Below are positions 16,017 through 23,903 of a stretch of DNA of 25,764 nt, one piece after another. Source of the stretch: JAYRWN01 sp041917975 (GTDB lineage: Bacteria > Bacteroidota > Bacteroidia > Chitinophagales > Saprospiraceae); assembly GCA_041917975.1 (NCBI GenBank), contig JAYRWN010000123.1:1-25764 (forward strand), read 5' to 3'. The notes below the pieces were generated by a model. It saw only the letters and a program-made list of their open reading frames with translations. It searched no databases and had not been told where the DNA came from. Each line of letters begins with the position of its first letter. Within the stretch, counting starts at the first letter, position 1. Made by a program: the position numbers and the translations under genes.

Positions 16017-17069
16017 ATGCACATCAGTTATTTGATAAAAAAAACTGTCCAGTACCGCATGGTCCAACATGTGTTGTTCTGGGCAATTTCTTTTTATGTA
16101 CTGCTGCGGCTTTTTGCCTATTCGGACCAGGTGGCAGCAGTGGATGTGATTTATACCTTTTTATTCCACTTGAGTATTTTTCTGGCGGTATATGTAAACC
16201 TGATTTGGTTAATTCCATATTATTTACATACCAGAAAATATACCTGGTATTTTATTTTATTGATAGTATTAGTCGCCATTTCTATTGGTTGCAATTTGTT
16301 TACATTCAATTATTTATCTGATTTATTATTCCCCGATTATTACTTTATTGCTTATTATGGTTTTTGGGAAATAGCTCAATTCATTATCGCTTATATTATC
16401 ATTACTTCATTAATAAAATTATCTAAAAGTTGGTTTCAATACCAGGAAATGCAATCCCAATTGCGGCGCTTGGAAAGTGAGAAATCAGCTGCAGAAATGA
16501 GCGCACTGAAATCACAAATGAACCCCCATTTCCTCTTTAACAGCCTGAACAACCTCTACGCCCTCGCCCTTGATCGGGACGATCGCACACCCAGCTTCAT
16601 CCTCCGGCTTTCTCAAACGATGCGCTACCTTCTTTATGAGTCTAATACAGATTTCGGACCGTTGGAAAAGGAAATTGAGCACCTACAAAATTTCGTCGAA
16701 ATGCAAGGGCTACGGGTTGGCGAAAAAGCTAAAATCAGCTTTGAGGTACAAGGCGACCCTGCCGGAAAACAGGTTGCACCGCTGCTGTTTCTGCCGCTGG
16801 TTGAGAACGGCTTCAAGCACGGCATCAAAGGGGACACCGCAGGGGCATTTATTAAAATCAATTTGCACATCCTGGACCATCAATTGGTATTAAAAACTGA
16901 GAACAACAAAGGCATCGTGGATGAGGTGAAAAGTGGTTCTTACAGCGGAGGCGTCGGGCTGGAAAACCTAAAGCGCCGGCTTAGCTTGCTCTATCCCGGC
17001 AAGCACCGCCTCGAAATTACCGATGGAATGAATACCTTCATCGTCATCCTAAAAATTGATACCGCATGA
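16017..17069 (+). CDS. LytS/YehU-type sensor histidine kinase (His_kinase family)
   Basis: 350 residues, an inner-membrane kinase. Four hydrophobic segments occupy residues about 16-35, 42-62, 70-95 and 112-132, with no extracellular sensor domain of any size. A short coiled coil (about 138-160) leads to the His_kinase motif MNPHFLFNSLNNL with the phospho-acceptor His171. The ATP-binding part has LPLVENGFKHGI (N box) and GGVGLENLKRRLSLLYP (G box region). This class pairs with LytTR regulators, and here the regulator overlaps the stop codon by four bases. The ligand is unknown; the lipoprotein gene just upstream is the natural candidate partner. The DNA for the membrane part is very AT-rich while the catalytic part is not. 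Confidence 0.92.
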   Translation: MHISYLIKKTVQYRMVQHVLFWAISFYVLLRLFAYSDQVAAVDVIYTFLFHLSIFLAVYVNLIWLIPYYLHTRKYTWYFILLIVLVAISIGCNLFTFNYLSDLLFPDYYFIAYYGFWEIAQFIIAYIIITSLIKLSKSWFQYQEMQSQLRRLESEKSAAEMSALKSQMNPHFLFNSLNNLYALALDRDDRTPSFILRLSQTMRYLLYESNTDFGPLEKEIEHLQNFVEMQGLRVGEKAKISFEVQGDPAGKQVAPLLFLPLVENGFKHGIKGDTAGAFIKINLHILDHQLVLKTENNKGIVDEVKSGSYSGGVGLENLKRRLSLLYPGKHRLEITDGMNTFIVILKIDTA

Positions 17070-17758
17070 ATATTCGTTATATCGCTGTGGACGATGAGCC
17101 GCTTTCGCTCCGCATCATTGAAAGATATGCGGCCGACCTGTCGCAGCTCGAACTTGTGGCTACCTGCGGGGATGCCTTCGAGGCCATGGAAGCCATGCGC
17201 CGTTCGCCCGTTGACCTCATGTTTCTCGACATCAATATGCCCAAGCTTTCCGGCATCAACCTGCTGAAATCACTGGACAGGCCGCCGCTGGTCATTTTCA
17301 CCACTGCCTACCCCGAATACGCTATCGAAGGGTTCGAATTGGAAGCCGTTGACTACCTGCTTAAGCCCTTTTCCCAAGAGCGTTTCATTAAGGCCGTGAA
17401 CCGGGTGGTGGACAAATTGGCCGCCGTTTCCCTGGATCCATCCAGTCCGGAATTCCTATTAATAAAAGCCGACAAAAAATTATATAAGATTGATTTTAAA
17501 AATATTAACTATCTAGAGGCCTATGGCGATTATGTGAAGATTTTTACCAAAGATAAGATGCTATTGACTAAAGAACGGCTTAGTACAGTGGAGCAACAGT
17601 TGCCGCCTGTGCAGTTCACCCGCATCCACCGCTCATATATTATTGCGCTGGCGGCCATTGAATTTATTGAGGGAAATTTGGTGAATGTAGGTAAGGAGAG
17701 ACTGCCCATCAGTGAACATTTTAAGGAGGTGCTGATGCAGAAATTGAACAGGCGATAA
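17066..17758 (+). CDS. LytTR-family response regulator
   Basis: 230 residues. The receiver domain (1-120) has VDDEP (D9, D10), the phospho-acceptor Asp55 in FLDINMPKLSG, a conserved FTTAYPEYAIEGF switch region and Lys in YLLKPF. The LytTR DNA-binding domain (about 130-228) shows KLYKIDFKNINYLEAYGDYV, RLSTVEQQLPP and FTRIHRSYIIAL, the usual order of its beta-strands and DNA-contacting loop. It shares an ATGA overlap with the kinase, so translation is coupled. LytTR regulators usually bind paired direct repeats upstream of targets and often of their own operon; I could not identify such repeats before 15362. Targets are unknown. Confidence 0.92.
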   Translation: MNIRYIAVDDEPLSLRIIERYAADLSQLELVATCGDAFEAMEAMRRSPVDLMFLDINMPKLSGINLLKSLDRPPLVIFTTAYPEYAIEGFELEAVDYLLKPFSQERFIKAVNRVVDKLAAVSLDPSSPEFLLIKADKKLYKIDFKNINYLEAYGDYVKIFTKDKMLLTKERLSTVEQQLPPVQFTRIHRSYIIALAAIEFIEGNLVNVGKERLPISEHFKEVLMQKLNRR

Positions 17759-17777
17759 ATGATTAAACGCATCGCCT
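17750..17777 (+). terminator. Weak hairpin at the end of the two-component operon
   Basis: AGGCGAT (17750-17756) pairs exactly with ATCGCCT (17771-17777) around a 14-nt loop and overlaps the regulator stop codon. There is no T-run after it. It may mark the 3' end of the operon. Confidence 0.3.
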
Positions 17778-17862
17778 CCTCCCTGTGTATCGAGTTGTGC
17801 GATTTTGCTTTTAGGCCAAGAACGAAGATATGCTTACCTAACCCAATGGTGACGGCCCATGG

Positions 17863-19020
17863 CTATTCCTCCACATAATCCAGGTCTTTATCAAAAGTTT
17901 CTTCCAGATTCTGCAAGCCCCAAAAAGCCACCAGAATAGAAATAATCCCCACGACCGCGGCAGCATAAGCAGCACCTAGGAAAGGGCTTAAAATGCCAAA
18001 AAGAAACGCTTGAGGAATAACCGTGGCCCGGATAAAATTAAGGGCTGAGGTGGTAACGGTGGCGCGTATATTCGTACCGAACTGCTCCGCAGCCAGGGTG
18101 AGCAGTACAATAGTATACCCGGCGCTAAAACCCAGGAATAAAAAAATACCGTAATACAGAGTCAGCGAAAATTTGCCGAGACTAAAAAAAGCGATCATAC
18201 CAACAGCATACATCAATAAATAAATGCGAATGGCTCTTTTGCGGCTGTTTAATAGCTGACTTACAAAACCACCAGATATATCGCCAAAGGTGAAGCCAAG
18301 AAAAAAGAAAGTAAATACCGTAGAAACGGCCGGTAAAGGGTCCATGCCCCAGGCTTTCCCGATCTCCGGGGTGAACGTCATCACCACGCCATTCATGAAC
18401 CAGGCCGGAAATCCCATCAGACAGATGCTCAGGTATTTACGCAGGTGCCGCTGGTTTCCGAACAATACACGCAGGTCACCTTTCAGGTTGGTTTTAATTT
18501 TCATTTGGTTATAGAGCCCGGACTCCAGCACCCCCAAACGTAAGATAAGCAAGACAAAGCCCAGAGCTCCTCCTAACTGGTAGGTAAACTGCCAGGAATA
18601 CCGCCCGCCAACATAAGCCCCGGCAATAGCCCCCAGCATACCGCAGCCGGCAATGATGGCCGGCCCAATACCGCGGTATTTCTGTGGCATTTGTTCGGTC
18701 ACCAGGGTGATGGCGGCGCCTAGTTCCCCCGCCAAACCTAAGCCCGCCAGAAACCGCAAGCCCAGATAAGCTTCGTAGGAAGGCACATAAGCATTAGCCA
18801 GGGTGGCCCCGGAGTAGAGCACGATAGAGCCAAATAACACCGACAGGCGACCAAATTTATCCCCCAGAATGCCCCAGATAAAACCACCCACCAACATGCC
18901 TGCCATTTGGAGGTTAATCAACAGCACCCCTTTCTCCAAAAGGTCTGCTTCCGCTATGTCCAGGTCCAGCAAACTCTTCGAGCGCACAATGCTGAGGATA
19001 ATAATATCGTACAGGTCCAC
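17863..19020 (-). CDS. MFS metabolite transporter with defective 5' end
   Basis: 385 residues from a GTG at 19020. About eleven membrane segments remain, with the MFS signature GGFIWGILGDKFGRLSVLFGS after segment 2, plus RFLAGLGLAGELGAAITLV, which looks like the sugar/metabolite transporter branch. The substrate is unknown. The frame continues in the coding sense for 18 codons before the GTG, reading QKKRHIWLAIIASALGFF, which is the missing first membrane helix; it then meets a TAG at 19075-19077 with no ATG, GTG or TTG-like start in a sensible place. The annotated GTG would cut helix 1 in half. The gene may therefore be 5'-truncated, start at a rare codon such as ATT, or carry a frameshift. 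It borders the AT-rich narK segment and has an FNR-like site about 300 bp upstream. Confidence 0.75.
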   Translation of the reverse strand: MDLYDIIILSIVRSKSLLDLDIAEADLLEKGVLLINLQMAGMLVGGFIWGILGDKFGRLSVLFGSIVLYSGATLANAYVPSYEAYLGLRFLAGLGLAGELGAAITLVTEQMPQKYRGIGPAIIAGCGMLGAIAGAYVGGRYSWQFTYQLGGALGFVLLILRLGVLESGLYNQMKIKTNLKGDLRVLFGNQRHLRKYLSICLMGFPAWFMNGVVMTFTPEIGKAWGMDPLPAVSTVFTFFFLGFTFGDISGGFVSQLLNSRKRAIRIYLLMYAVGMIAFFSLGKFSLTLYYGIFLFLGFSAGYTIVLLTLAAEQFGTNIRATVTTSALNFIRATVIPQAFLFGILSPFLGAAYAAAVVGIISILVAFWGLQNLEETFDKDLDYVEE

Positions 19021-19139
19021 AAAAAAACCTAAGGCGGAAGCTATGATGGCTAACCAAATATGTCTTTTCTTCTGCTACCTGCTGGTGTGCAAAGATGGTA
19101 AAGTAGGTAAATATTTTAAGGTTATGCTAGCGGTGCAAA

Positions 19140-19468
19140 TAAAATCTCAGCCATAGAGGTCACCCACTTTTTATTTAGTCATTTTAATTTTATTAATTAT
19201 TACATATTAAATATTAAAATGTTTCATAATATATCATATATTTATCATATAATAAATATTTTACACATTTCATTTAATTAAAATATATCGGTTTCTACAG
19301 CCCTGCTATTTGTTGATCAGTATCAAAAAGAAAAAATATTAACATTATCCTTTCAGTGAATATGATGTGTAATATTTTAATAAATTTTTACCCAAAATTA
19401 AATCCGCCAGACTGCAGGTTTAATGATCACGGTAATTATTGTCATTATAAATTGCTGCACCATCAAGA
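19140..19468. other. Extremely AT-rich intergenic stretch between MFS and narK genes
   Basis: The 60 bases from 19201 contain only 5 G or C by hand count. No convincing gene was found; the longest minus-strand frame is 19 codons (19214-19273). The stretch holds an exact FNR consensus at 19313-19326 and a TATATTTT element at 19280-19287. It separates the 3' end of narK from the broken 5' end of the MFS gene, and may be the edge of an acquired segment. Confidence 0.6.
19280..19326 (-). promoter_or_regulatory. Exact FNR-type box with downstream -7-like element, pointing toward the MFS gene
   Basis: TTGAT-CAGT-ATCAA (19313-19326) is a perfect match to the FNR/DNR consensus. On the minus strand TATATTTT follows at 19287-19280, one base off TAnnTTTG. 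The implied start near 19276 puts the box about 43 bp upstream, the spacing of class II FNR activation. The only gene downstream in that direction is the MFS transporter. Confidence 0.5.
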
Positions 19469-20971
19469 TTAAATAATGTAATAATTGTCAAACTCTCCTT
19501 TTGTGGCTGGTGCTGCTTTATCTCGCATTTTAGTTATCACCTGATGCATCCATAAAAGACAAATCACGGATATTATCCATAAAAAGATCCACATGCTGGT
19601 CCACAGTCCGGTCCATTTTAATAAATAACCAAAAATAATTGGTGAAAAAAAACCACCTAACCCACCCAGCACACCGACCATTCCACCTACAGCGCCTACA
19701 TCGTTAGGAAAATAATTTGGAATATGTTTGTATACTGCTGCCTTACCAATGCCCCATATAATACCTACTAAAAAAATAAAGAAGGTTGCTACCCAAATGT
19801 TGGCATGAAAAACAATATTAGTTGTGCCCTTCGCTAATATTTGTCTTTTGTTAATTTTATCTCCGGTTTTAACTACTGGTTCTTGCCACCAAGTCTTATG
19901 CGGTAATGCAGAATTTTTATTGCCATTTATTTGTTCTTCGTTTGGTTTTTTTACCAAAGTATACTTCAATTCGTCCACGCTTATCGAACTATCAGTAACT
20001 AATGTTACGGTGCCAGATTGTTTCGCCATTATGCCTACACCTGGGGAATTAAAAGTCATTTTGGGAATAATCAGCAAAAAACAGAAAATAATAGAGGTTA
20101 CAAATATCCAGTACATTACTTTCCGTGCTCCAAATTTATCCGACATCCAACCGCCCAGCGCTCTGATCAGCCCAGATGGCATGCTGAAAACAGTTGCTAG
20201 CAGCCCCGCTGTAATCAGCGAAACAGAATAAACATTCAAATAATAAGGCACCAACCACTGGGATAAAGCAACAAAACAACCAAAAACAAGGTAATAATAT
20301 AACCCGAACCTCCAAACTCTCACTTCTTTCAGAGGCTTTAACATCTCTGTAAATTTTTTATTTGCCGCTGTTGCTGATTTTTTATTTTTTGTAAACAGGA
20401 GAAAAATAATCCCCATTATAATTAAGGCTAATGCATAAATTTGGGGTAATTGCCTCCAGTTATCAAGGTTTTCACCGTCATTGGTAAGTCTTTTTAATAA
20501 AGTGGGAGCCAATAAGGTTGTTATACCGGCCCCAAAATTTCCCATGCCAAATATACCTAAAGCTCTACCTTGCCATTCTTTAGAAAACCACATGGATGTG
20601 GATGCAATTCCTATTGAAAAACCGACTCCTGCCAGACCAAAGCCAAAACTACATAAAGCAAAAGAATAAAAATCGTCAGCGTAAGAAATTAAATACATAG
20701 GAACTGCGCATAAAATTAACAGTCCACCCAACATCCACTTTCCACCGTATTTATCCGTCCAAATCCCGCCATGAAGCCTAAATATGGAACCACTTAATAC
20801 CGGAATAGCCAAAAGCCAGCCCACCTGTATTGTGTCCCATTTAAAAATTTGATTATCTACTAAGAATGCCACCAGAACTCCATTGAACATCCAAACTGCA
20901 AAACATATGGTAAAGGCAAGCGTGTTGAAAAACAGCATTCGGTAAGATAAACCACTTACTTTTTGTTCCAT
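19469..20971 (-). CDS. narK: NarK-type nitrate/nitrite transporter with extra loop domain
   Basis: 500 residues, 12 predicted membrane helices, NNP family of the MFS. Substrate-binding arginines are present: Arg65 in helix 2 (GSIFRLHGG) and Arg270 in helix 8 (SGLIRALGG). The two nitrate-signature glycine runs are GIFGMGNFGAGITTLLAP (139-156, helix 5) and VGVLGGLGGFFSPIIFG (432-448, helix 11). It should move nitrate in and/or nitrite out across the inner membrane. Between helices 9 and 10, residues about 308-390 form an insert absent from E. coli NarK, containing AKQSGTVTLV and VVKTGDKINKRQILAKG; with N-in topology this is periplasmic. No nitrate reductase gene is nearby. It follows a small barrel gene by 12 bp and its DNA is more AT-rich than its neighbours. 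Confidence 0.92.
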   Translation of the reverse strand: MEQKVSGLSYRMLFFNTLAFTICFAVWMFNGVLVAFLVDNQIFKWDTIQVGWLLAIPVLSGSIFRLHGGIWTDKYGGKWMLGGLLILCAVPMYLISYADDFYSFALCSFGFGLAGVGFSIGIASTSMWFSKEWQGRALGIFGMGNFGAGITTLLAPTLLKRLTNDGENLDNWRQLPQIYALALIIMGIIFLLFTKNKKSATAANKKFTEMLKPLKEVRVWRFGLYYYLVFGCFVALSQWLVPYYLNVYSVSLITAGLLATVFSMPSGLIRALGGWMSDKFGARKVMYWIFVTSIIFCFLLIIPKMTFNSPGVGIMAKQSGTVTLVTDSSISVDELKYTLVKKPNEEQINGNKNSALPHKTWWQEPVVKTGDKINKRQILAKGTTNIVFHANIWVATFFIFLVGIIWGIGKAAVYKHIPNYFPNDVGAVGGMVGVLGGLGGFFSPIIFGYLLKWTGLWTSMWIFLWIISVICLLWMHQVITKMRDKAAPATKGEFDNYYII

Positions 20972-20983
20972 AATTACTGATTC

Positions 20984-21379
20984 TTAAAATTTGTAACCTA
21001 ACCCAAAACTAATTATCCAAATATTATTTTTAGTCCTGGGACTCAGAACATAATACATTGGGGCAACCACCGAAATTTTCCGATAACTGATCTGCATTCC
21101 CGCACCCAATATTGGTGTAAATTTTTTATTATAATATCTGATGGAAGGAAACATATTGAAAGAAATACCGTATATACCGTGCTCAAGCCTGATCCCTGGG
21201 CCACCAAAGTTAATGAACAGTGAACTTTGGGAAGTTCCCTTATGAGGGTGGATACTTATATTTATTGAGCCAACAGCCTTAAAATCTATGTGTGACGGTG
21301 CTTTTGTAGTTTTTACTTCCTGCGAATACAATAGATTTAAACCGGTAATAAAAATAAGTGCTAAAAATATTTTGCTCAT
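20984..21379 (-). CDS. Small predicted beta-barrel/envelope protein, first gene of the narK operon
   Basis: 131 residues with a signal peptide (MSKIFLALIFITGLNLLYSQ). The mature part is glycine- and aromatic-rich with alternating strands (SLFINFGGPGIRLEHGIYGI, MYYVLS) and ends IISFGLGYKF, a C-terminal strand with terminal Phe as expected for an outer-membrane barrel. It could form a small barrel of about eight strands. No family is recognised. It lies 12 bp upstream of narK on the same strand, so the two are probably one transcript; a role as the outer-membrane route for nitrate or nitrite is an inference from position only. An FNR-like site lies about 145 bp before its start. Confidence 0.65.
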   Translation of the reverse strand: MSKIFLALIFITGLNLLYSQEVKTTKAPSHIDFKAVGSINISIHPHKGTSQSSLFINFGGPGIRLEHGIYGISFNMFPSIRYYNKKFTPILGAGMQISYRKISVVAPMYYVLSPRTKNNIWIISFGLGYKF

Positions 21380-21494
21380 GCTGGTGTATTTTTACTTTTA
21401 CCTACACCAAGAGGATTGGCACGAAATAAGCATCATGAAAATGAACTTAATGACGCATTCTCCTGGTGAACACAAATAAAATTAAACAGCACAC

Positions 21495-21537
21495 AAAATA
21501 TAACAAGGGGATTTGATTTATTGATGATTTTGATCAT
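21495..21537 (-). promoter_or_regulatory. FNR-like dyad and -7-like element upstream of the barrel-narK operon
   Basis: ATGAT-TTTG-ATCAT (21524-21537) has the FNR 5-4-5 layout with only the outermost base of each arm changed from TTGAT/ATCAA. On the minus strand TATATTTT(G) follows at 21502-21495, placing the box near -40 of the predicted start. It sits 145 bp before the operon at 21379. Confidence 0.45.
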
Positions 21538-21611
21538 TTTGTCCAATGCCTGTGCATTAGGCTACCGATTCATGTTTTTGAAACTCCAGAACCTCATTCA
21601 ACAAAGAATCT

Positions 21612-22730
21612 TCAGGCCACTTTGCGGTAGCGAAAAATAGCTAACGACACCAACACCAGAGCAAAGGCCAGCATAATAAAAAAATTGGGCGCCAGATCAG
21701 CAAAACCACTGCCTTTGATGATGACAGAACGCATGACGATGATCATATAAGTGACCGGATTTAATTGGTTGAGGACTTTAGCCCAATCCGGCATACTTTC
21801 AGCGGGCGTAAACAAACCACTAAGCAACACAAACACCATGATAAAAAAGAAAGAAATAAACGTGGCCTGCTGTTGGGTATCCGCAAAAGAAGACAACAAT
21901 AAACCAAAGCCTAAAATAGCGATCAGGTAAATACCGGCAAAAGCATAAATAACAACAAAATGACCCACCGGCCAGATGCCATGAATGAGCCACGCTACCA
22001 CGAAACCAATAGTCATGGTAATCATACCCAGGACCCAAAAGGGAATCAATTTGCCCAGGATAAAATGGTGCTTGCGAATGGGTGTAACATTAATTTGCTC
22101 GATGGTTCCGGTTTCTTTTTCAAACACGATATTCATCGCCGATAAAAAGCTGGCTATCATGGTCAGCAACAGCGCTAAAATACCGGGGACCATGAACAAC
22201 TGATAATCAAAGGCGGGATTGTACCAGAAACGGGCCCAAACGTCTATCTGCTGTACCGGACTAAACCGTGGCCATTGCAGCCATTCCTGACGGATCTCCT
22301 GGTTAAAGCGGGAAATGATTTGACCGGCATATTGTGCACCCAGACCTCCCTTCATCCCATTTATAGCATTGGCATAAATGGCCACAGTCGTTTCATCCTC
22401 ACGGATGAGATTGCGCTCAAAATGTGGTGGGATAATCACCATGACATCCGCCGTATTGTCGTCCATGCTGGTTTTAGCCACGGCATAAGAGGGAGCAAAG
22501 TCCTCGAGTACAAAATAACCGGAAGCCACCATTTTCTGCACCATACGCTGGCTATACATGGAACGGTCATGATCCACCACCACCAGGTTGATATTTTTCA
22601 TCTCATAATCGGCTGCAAATGGCAGAATAATCAATTGCACCAACGGCATAGCCAGAAACATGCGCAGGATAGCCGGATTGCGGAAGATCTGGCGGAATTC
22701 TTTCTCGAGCAAAAATTTAATGGTATGCAT
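21612..22730 (-). CDS. ABC-2 type permease (YbhR/YhhJ-like), last gene of export operon
   Basis: 372 residues. A cytoplasmic amphipathic start (FLLEKEFRQIFRNPAILRMF) and one helix (about 24-42) precede a large periplasmic domain (about 45-175) and five C-terminal helices from about 180 on, the standard ABC2_membrane layout of the YbhS/YbhR pair. IVFEKETGTIEQINVTPIRKHHFILGKL is the conserved cytoplasmic coupling region that contacts the ATPases, and SGLFTPAESMPDWAKVLNQLNPVTY the conserved periplasmic turn. With the permease gene 52 bp upstream it should form a heterodimeric channel for drugs or other amphipathic compounds. Substrate unknown. A small imperfect hairpin (21543-21560) may end the operon. 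Confidence 0.9.
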   Translation of the reverse strand: MHTIKFLLEKEFRQIFRNPAILRMFLAMPLVQLIILPFAADYEMKNINLVVVDHDRSMYSQRMVQKMVASGYFVLEDFAPSYAVAKTSMDDNTADVMVIIPPHFERNLIREDETTVAIYANAINGMKGGLGAQYAGQIISRFNQEIRQEWLQWPRFSPVQQIDVWARFWYNPAFDYQLFMVPGILALLLTMIASFLSAMNIVFEKETGTIEQINVTPIRKHHFILGKLIPFWVLGMITMTIGFVVAWLIHGIWPVGHFVVIYAFAGIYLIAILGFGLLLSSFADTQQQATFISFFFIMVFVLLSGLFTPAESMPDWAKVLNQLNPVTYMIIVMRSVIIKGSGFADLAPNFFIMLAFALVLVSLAIFRYRKVA

Positions 22731-22782
22731 AAGGCTCGGACGTTAATGAACTGAGATCAGATAAGCGATCAATAACCATCTT

Positions 22783-23892
22783 TCATACTTTCAAGCGTAA
22801 ATCAAAACGGCGAATGCTGATAACCAGGAAGACCAGGGTCATACCCAGGAGGATAAATATTTCTTTCCAGACCATAGATAAACCCAGTCCTTTGATCAGT
22901 ACGCCCTGCGCAATGATATAATACCAGCGCGCCGGTACTACGTGGGAAAAAATTTGCAGCGGTTTCGGCATATTTTCAATAGGAAACATAAACCCGCTCA
23001 GAATAAGCGTAGGTAACATTAGCCCCACCATACTCAGGAACATAGCCACTAACTGTGAGTTGGTCACGGTACTGATCATTAATCCGAGGGCCAAGGAAGT
23101 CAGAATATAGATCAGGCTCACCCCAAAAAACAAAGTCAGCTGACCATGCAACGGAACTTCCAGCAGAAAATGACTAATGACCAGAATAAGAATAACGTTA
23201 ATGAAAGATAACAGCAGATAAGGTAAGGCTTTGGTCAGAATAACCTGCGTGGGTTTCACCGGCGAAACCAACAAAACTTCCATATTGCCGTTTTCTTTTT
23301 CGCGTACGATAGCTACCGAAGTCATCATGGCGGACAACAACATGACGATCATGGCTATCAAACCCGGCACGAAGGCATAGGCGCTTTTGAGTTGTGGGTT
23401 ATACATGAGCCTTACCTCGGTATGGATTGCATAGGGCAAAGTTATTTCCCCCCACAGCCGGTCTTGAAAGGACCGGATAATGCCTTGGGCATAATTGACC
23501 ACCGTGGTGGCGGTATTGGTATCCGAAGCGTCGGCAATGAGTTGAATGACCGACCGGTGCAGGTGCTCCAGGTCACTGTCGAAATTAGGCGGAATAATCA
23601 TGACCAGCCGGACCTGATTGCGCCGAAAAAGCCTTTCAAGATCAGCTTCCGAATGCACGGCATCTTGGACCCGGAAATAACGGCTGGCCTCCAACTCGGT
23701 GATCAACTCACGGCTGCGTTCATCCCCGGCCTGGTCCCAAACCGCCAGATTGGTTTGTTTGACTTCATTGGACAGGGCAAATCCAAACAAAATGATTTGT
23801 ACCACTGGTAGGCCGAACAAGATGATCAGCGACCGCCGGTCTCGCAGAATGTGCCGGAATTCTTTGATTAAAAAAGCTAAAAAAGTTTTCAT
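22783..23892 (-). CDS. ABC-2 type permease (YbhS-like)
   Basis: 369 residues, same layout as its downstream partner: an N-terminal cytoplasmic helix (FLIKEFRHILRDRRSLIILF), membrane helix about 22-42, a periplasmic domain about 45-170 with VRLVMIIPPNFDSDL, then five helices. The coupling segment VREKENGNMEVLLVSPVKPTQVILTKAL and the turn SGFMFPIENMPKPLQIFSHVVPARWYY are characteristic of the ABC-2 family. It starts 11 bp after the second ATPase gene, so co-transcription is firm. Together with the next gene it forms the membrane part of a YbhGFSR-like exporter. Confidence 0.9.
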   Translation of the reverse strand: MKTFLAFLIKEFRHILRDRRSLIILFGLPVVQIILFGFALSNEVKQTNLAVWDQAGDERSRELITELEASRYFRVQDAVHSEADLERLFRRNQVRLVMIIPPNFDSDLEHLHRSVIQLIADASDTNTATTVVNYAQGIIRSFQDRLWGEITLPYAIHTEVRLMYNPQLKSAYAFVPGLIAMIVMLLSAMMTSVAIVREKENGNMEVLLVSPVKPTQVILTKALPYLLLSFINVILILVISHFLLEVPLHGQLTLFFGVSLIYILTSLALGLMISTVTNSQLVAMFLSMVGLMLPTLILSGFMFPIENMPKPLQIFSHVVPARWYYIIAQGVLIKGLGLSMVWKEIFILLGMTLVFLVISIRRFDLRLKV

Positions 23893-23903
23893 TTGACCTG
23901 CTT

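Noticed and set aside
19214..19273. 19-codon minus-strand frame just after the FNR-like promoter
   Set aside because: It lies in sequence with almost no G or C, has a low-complexity product, and no homology or ribosome site supports it.
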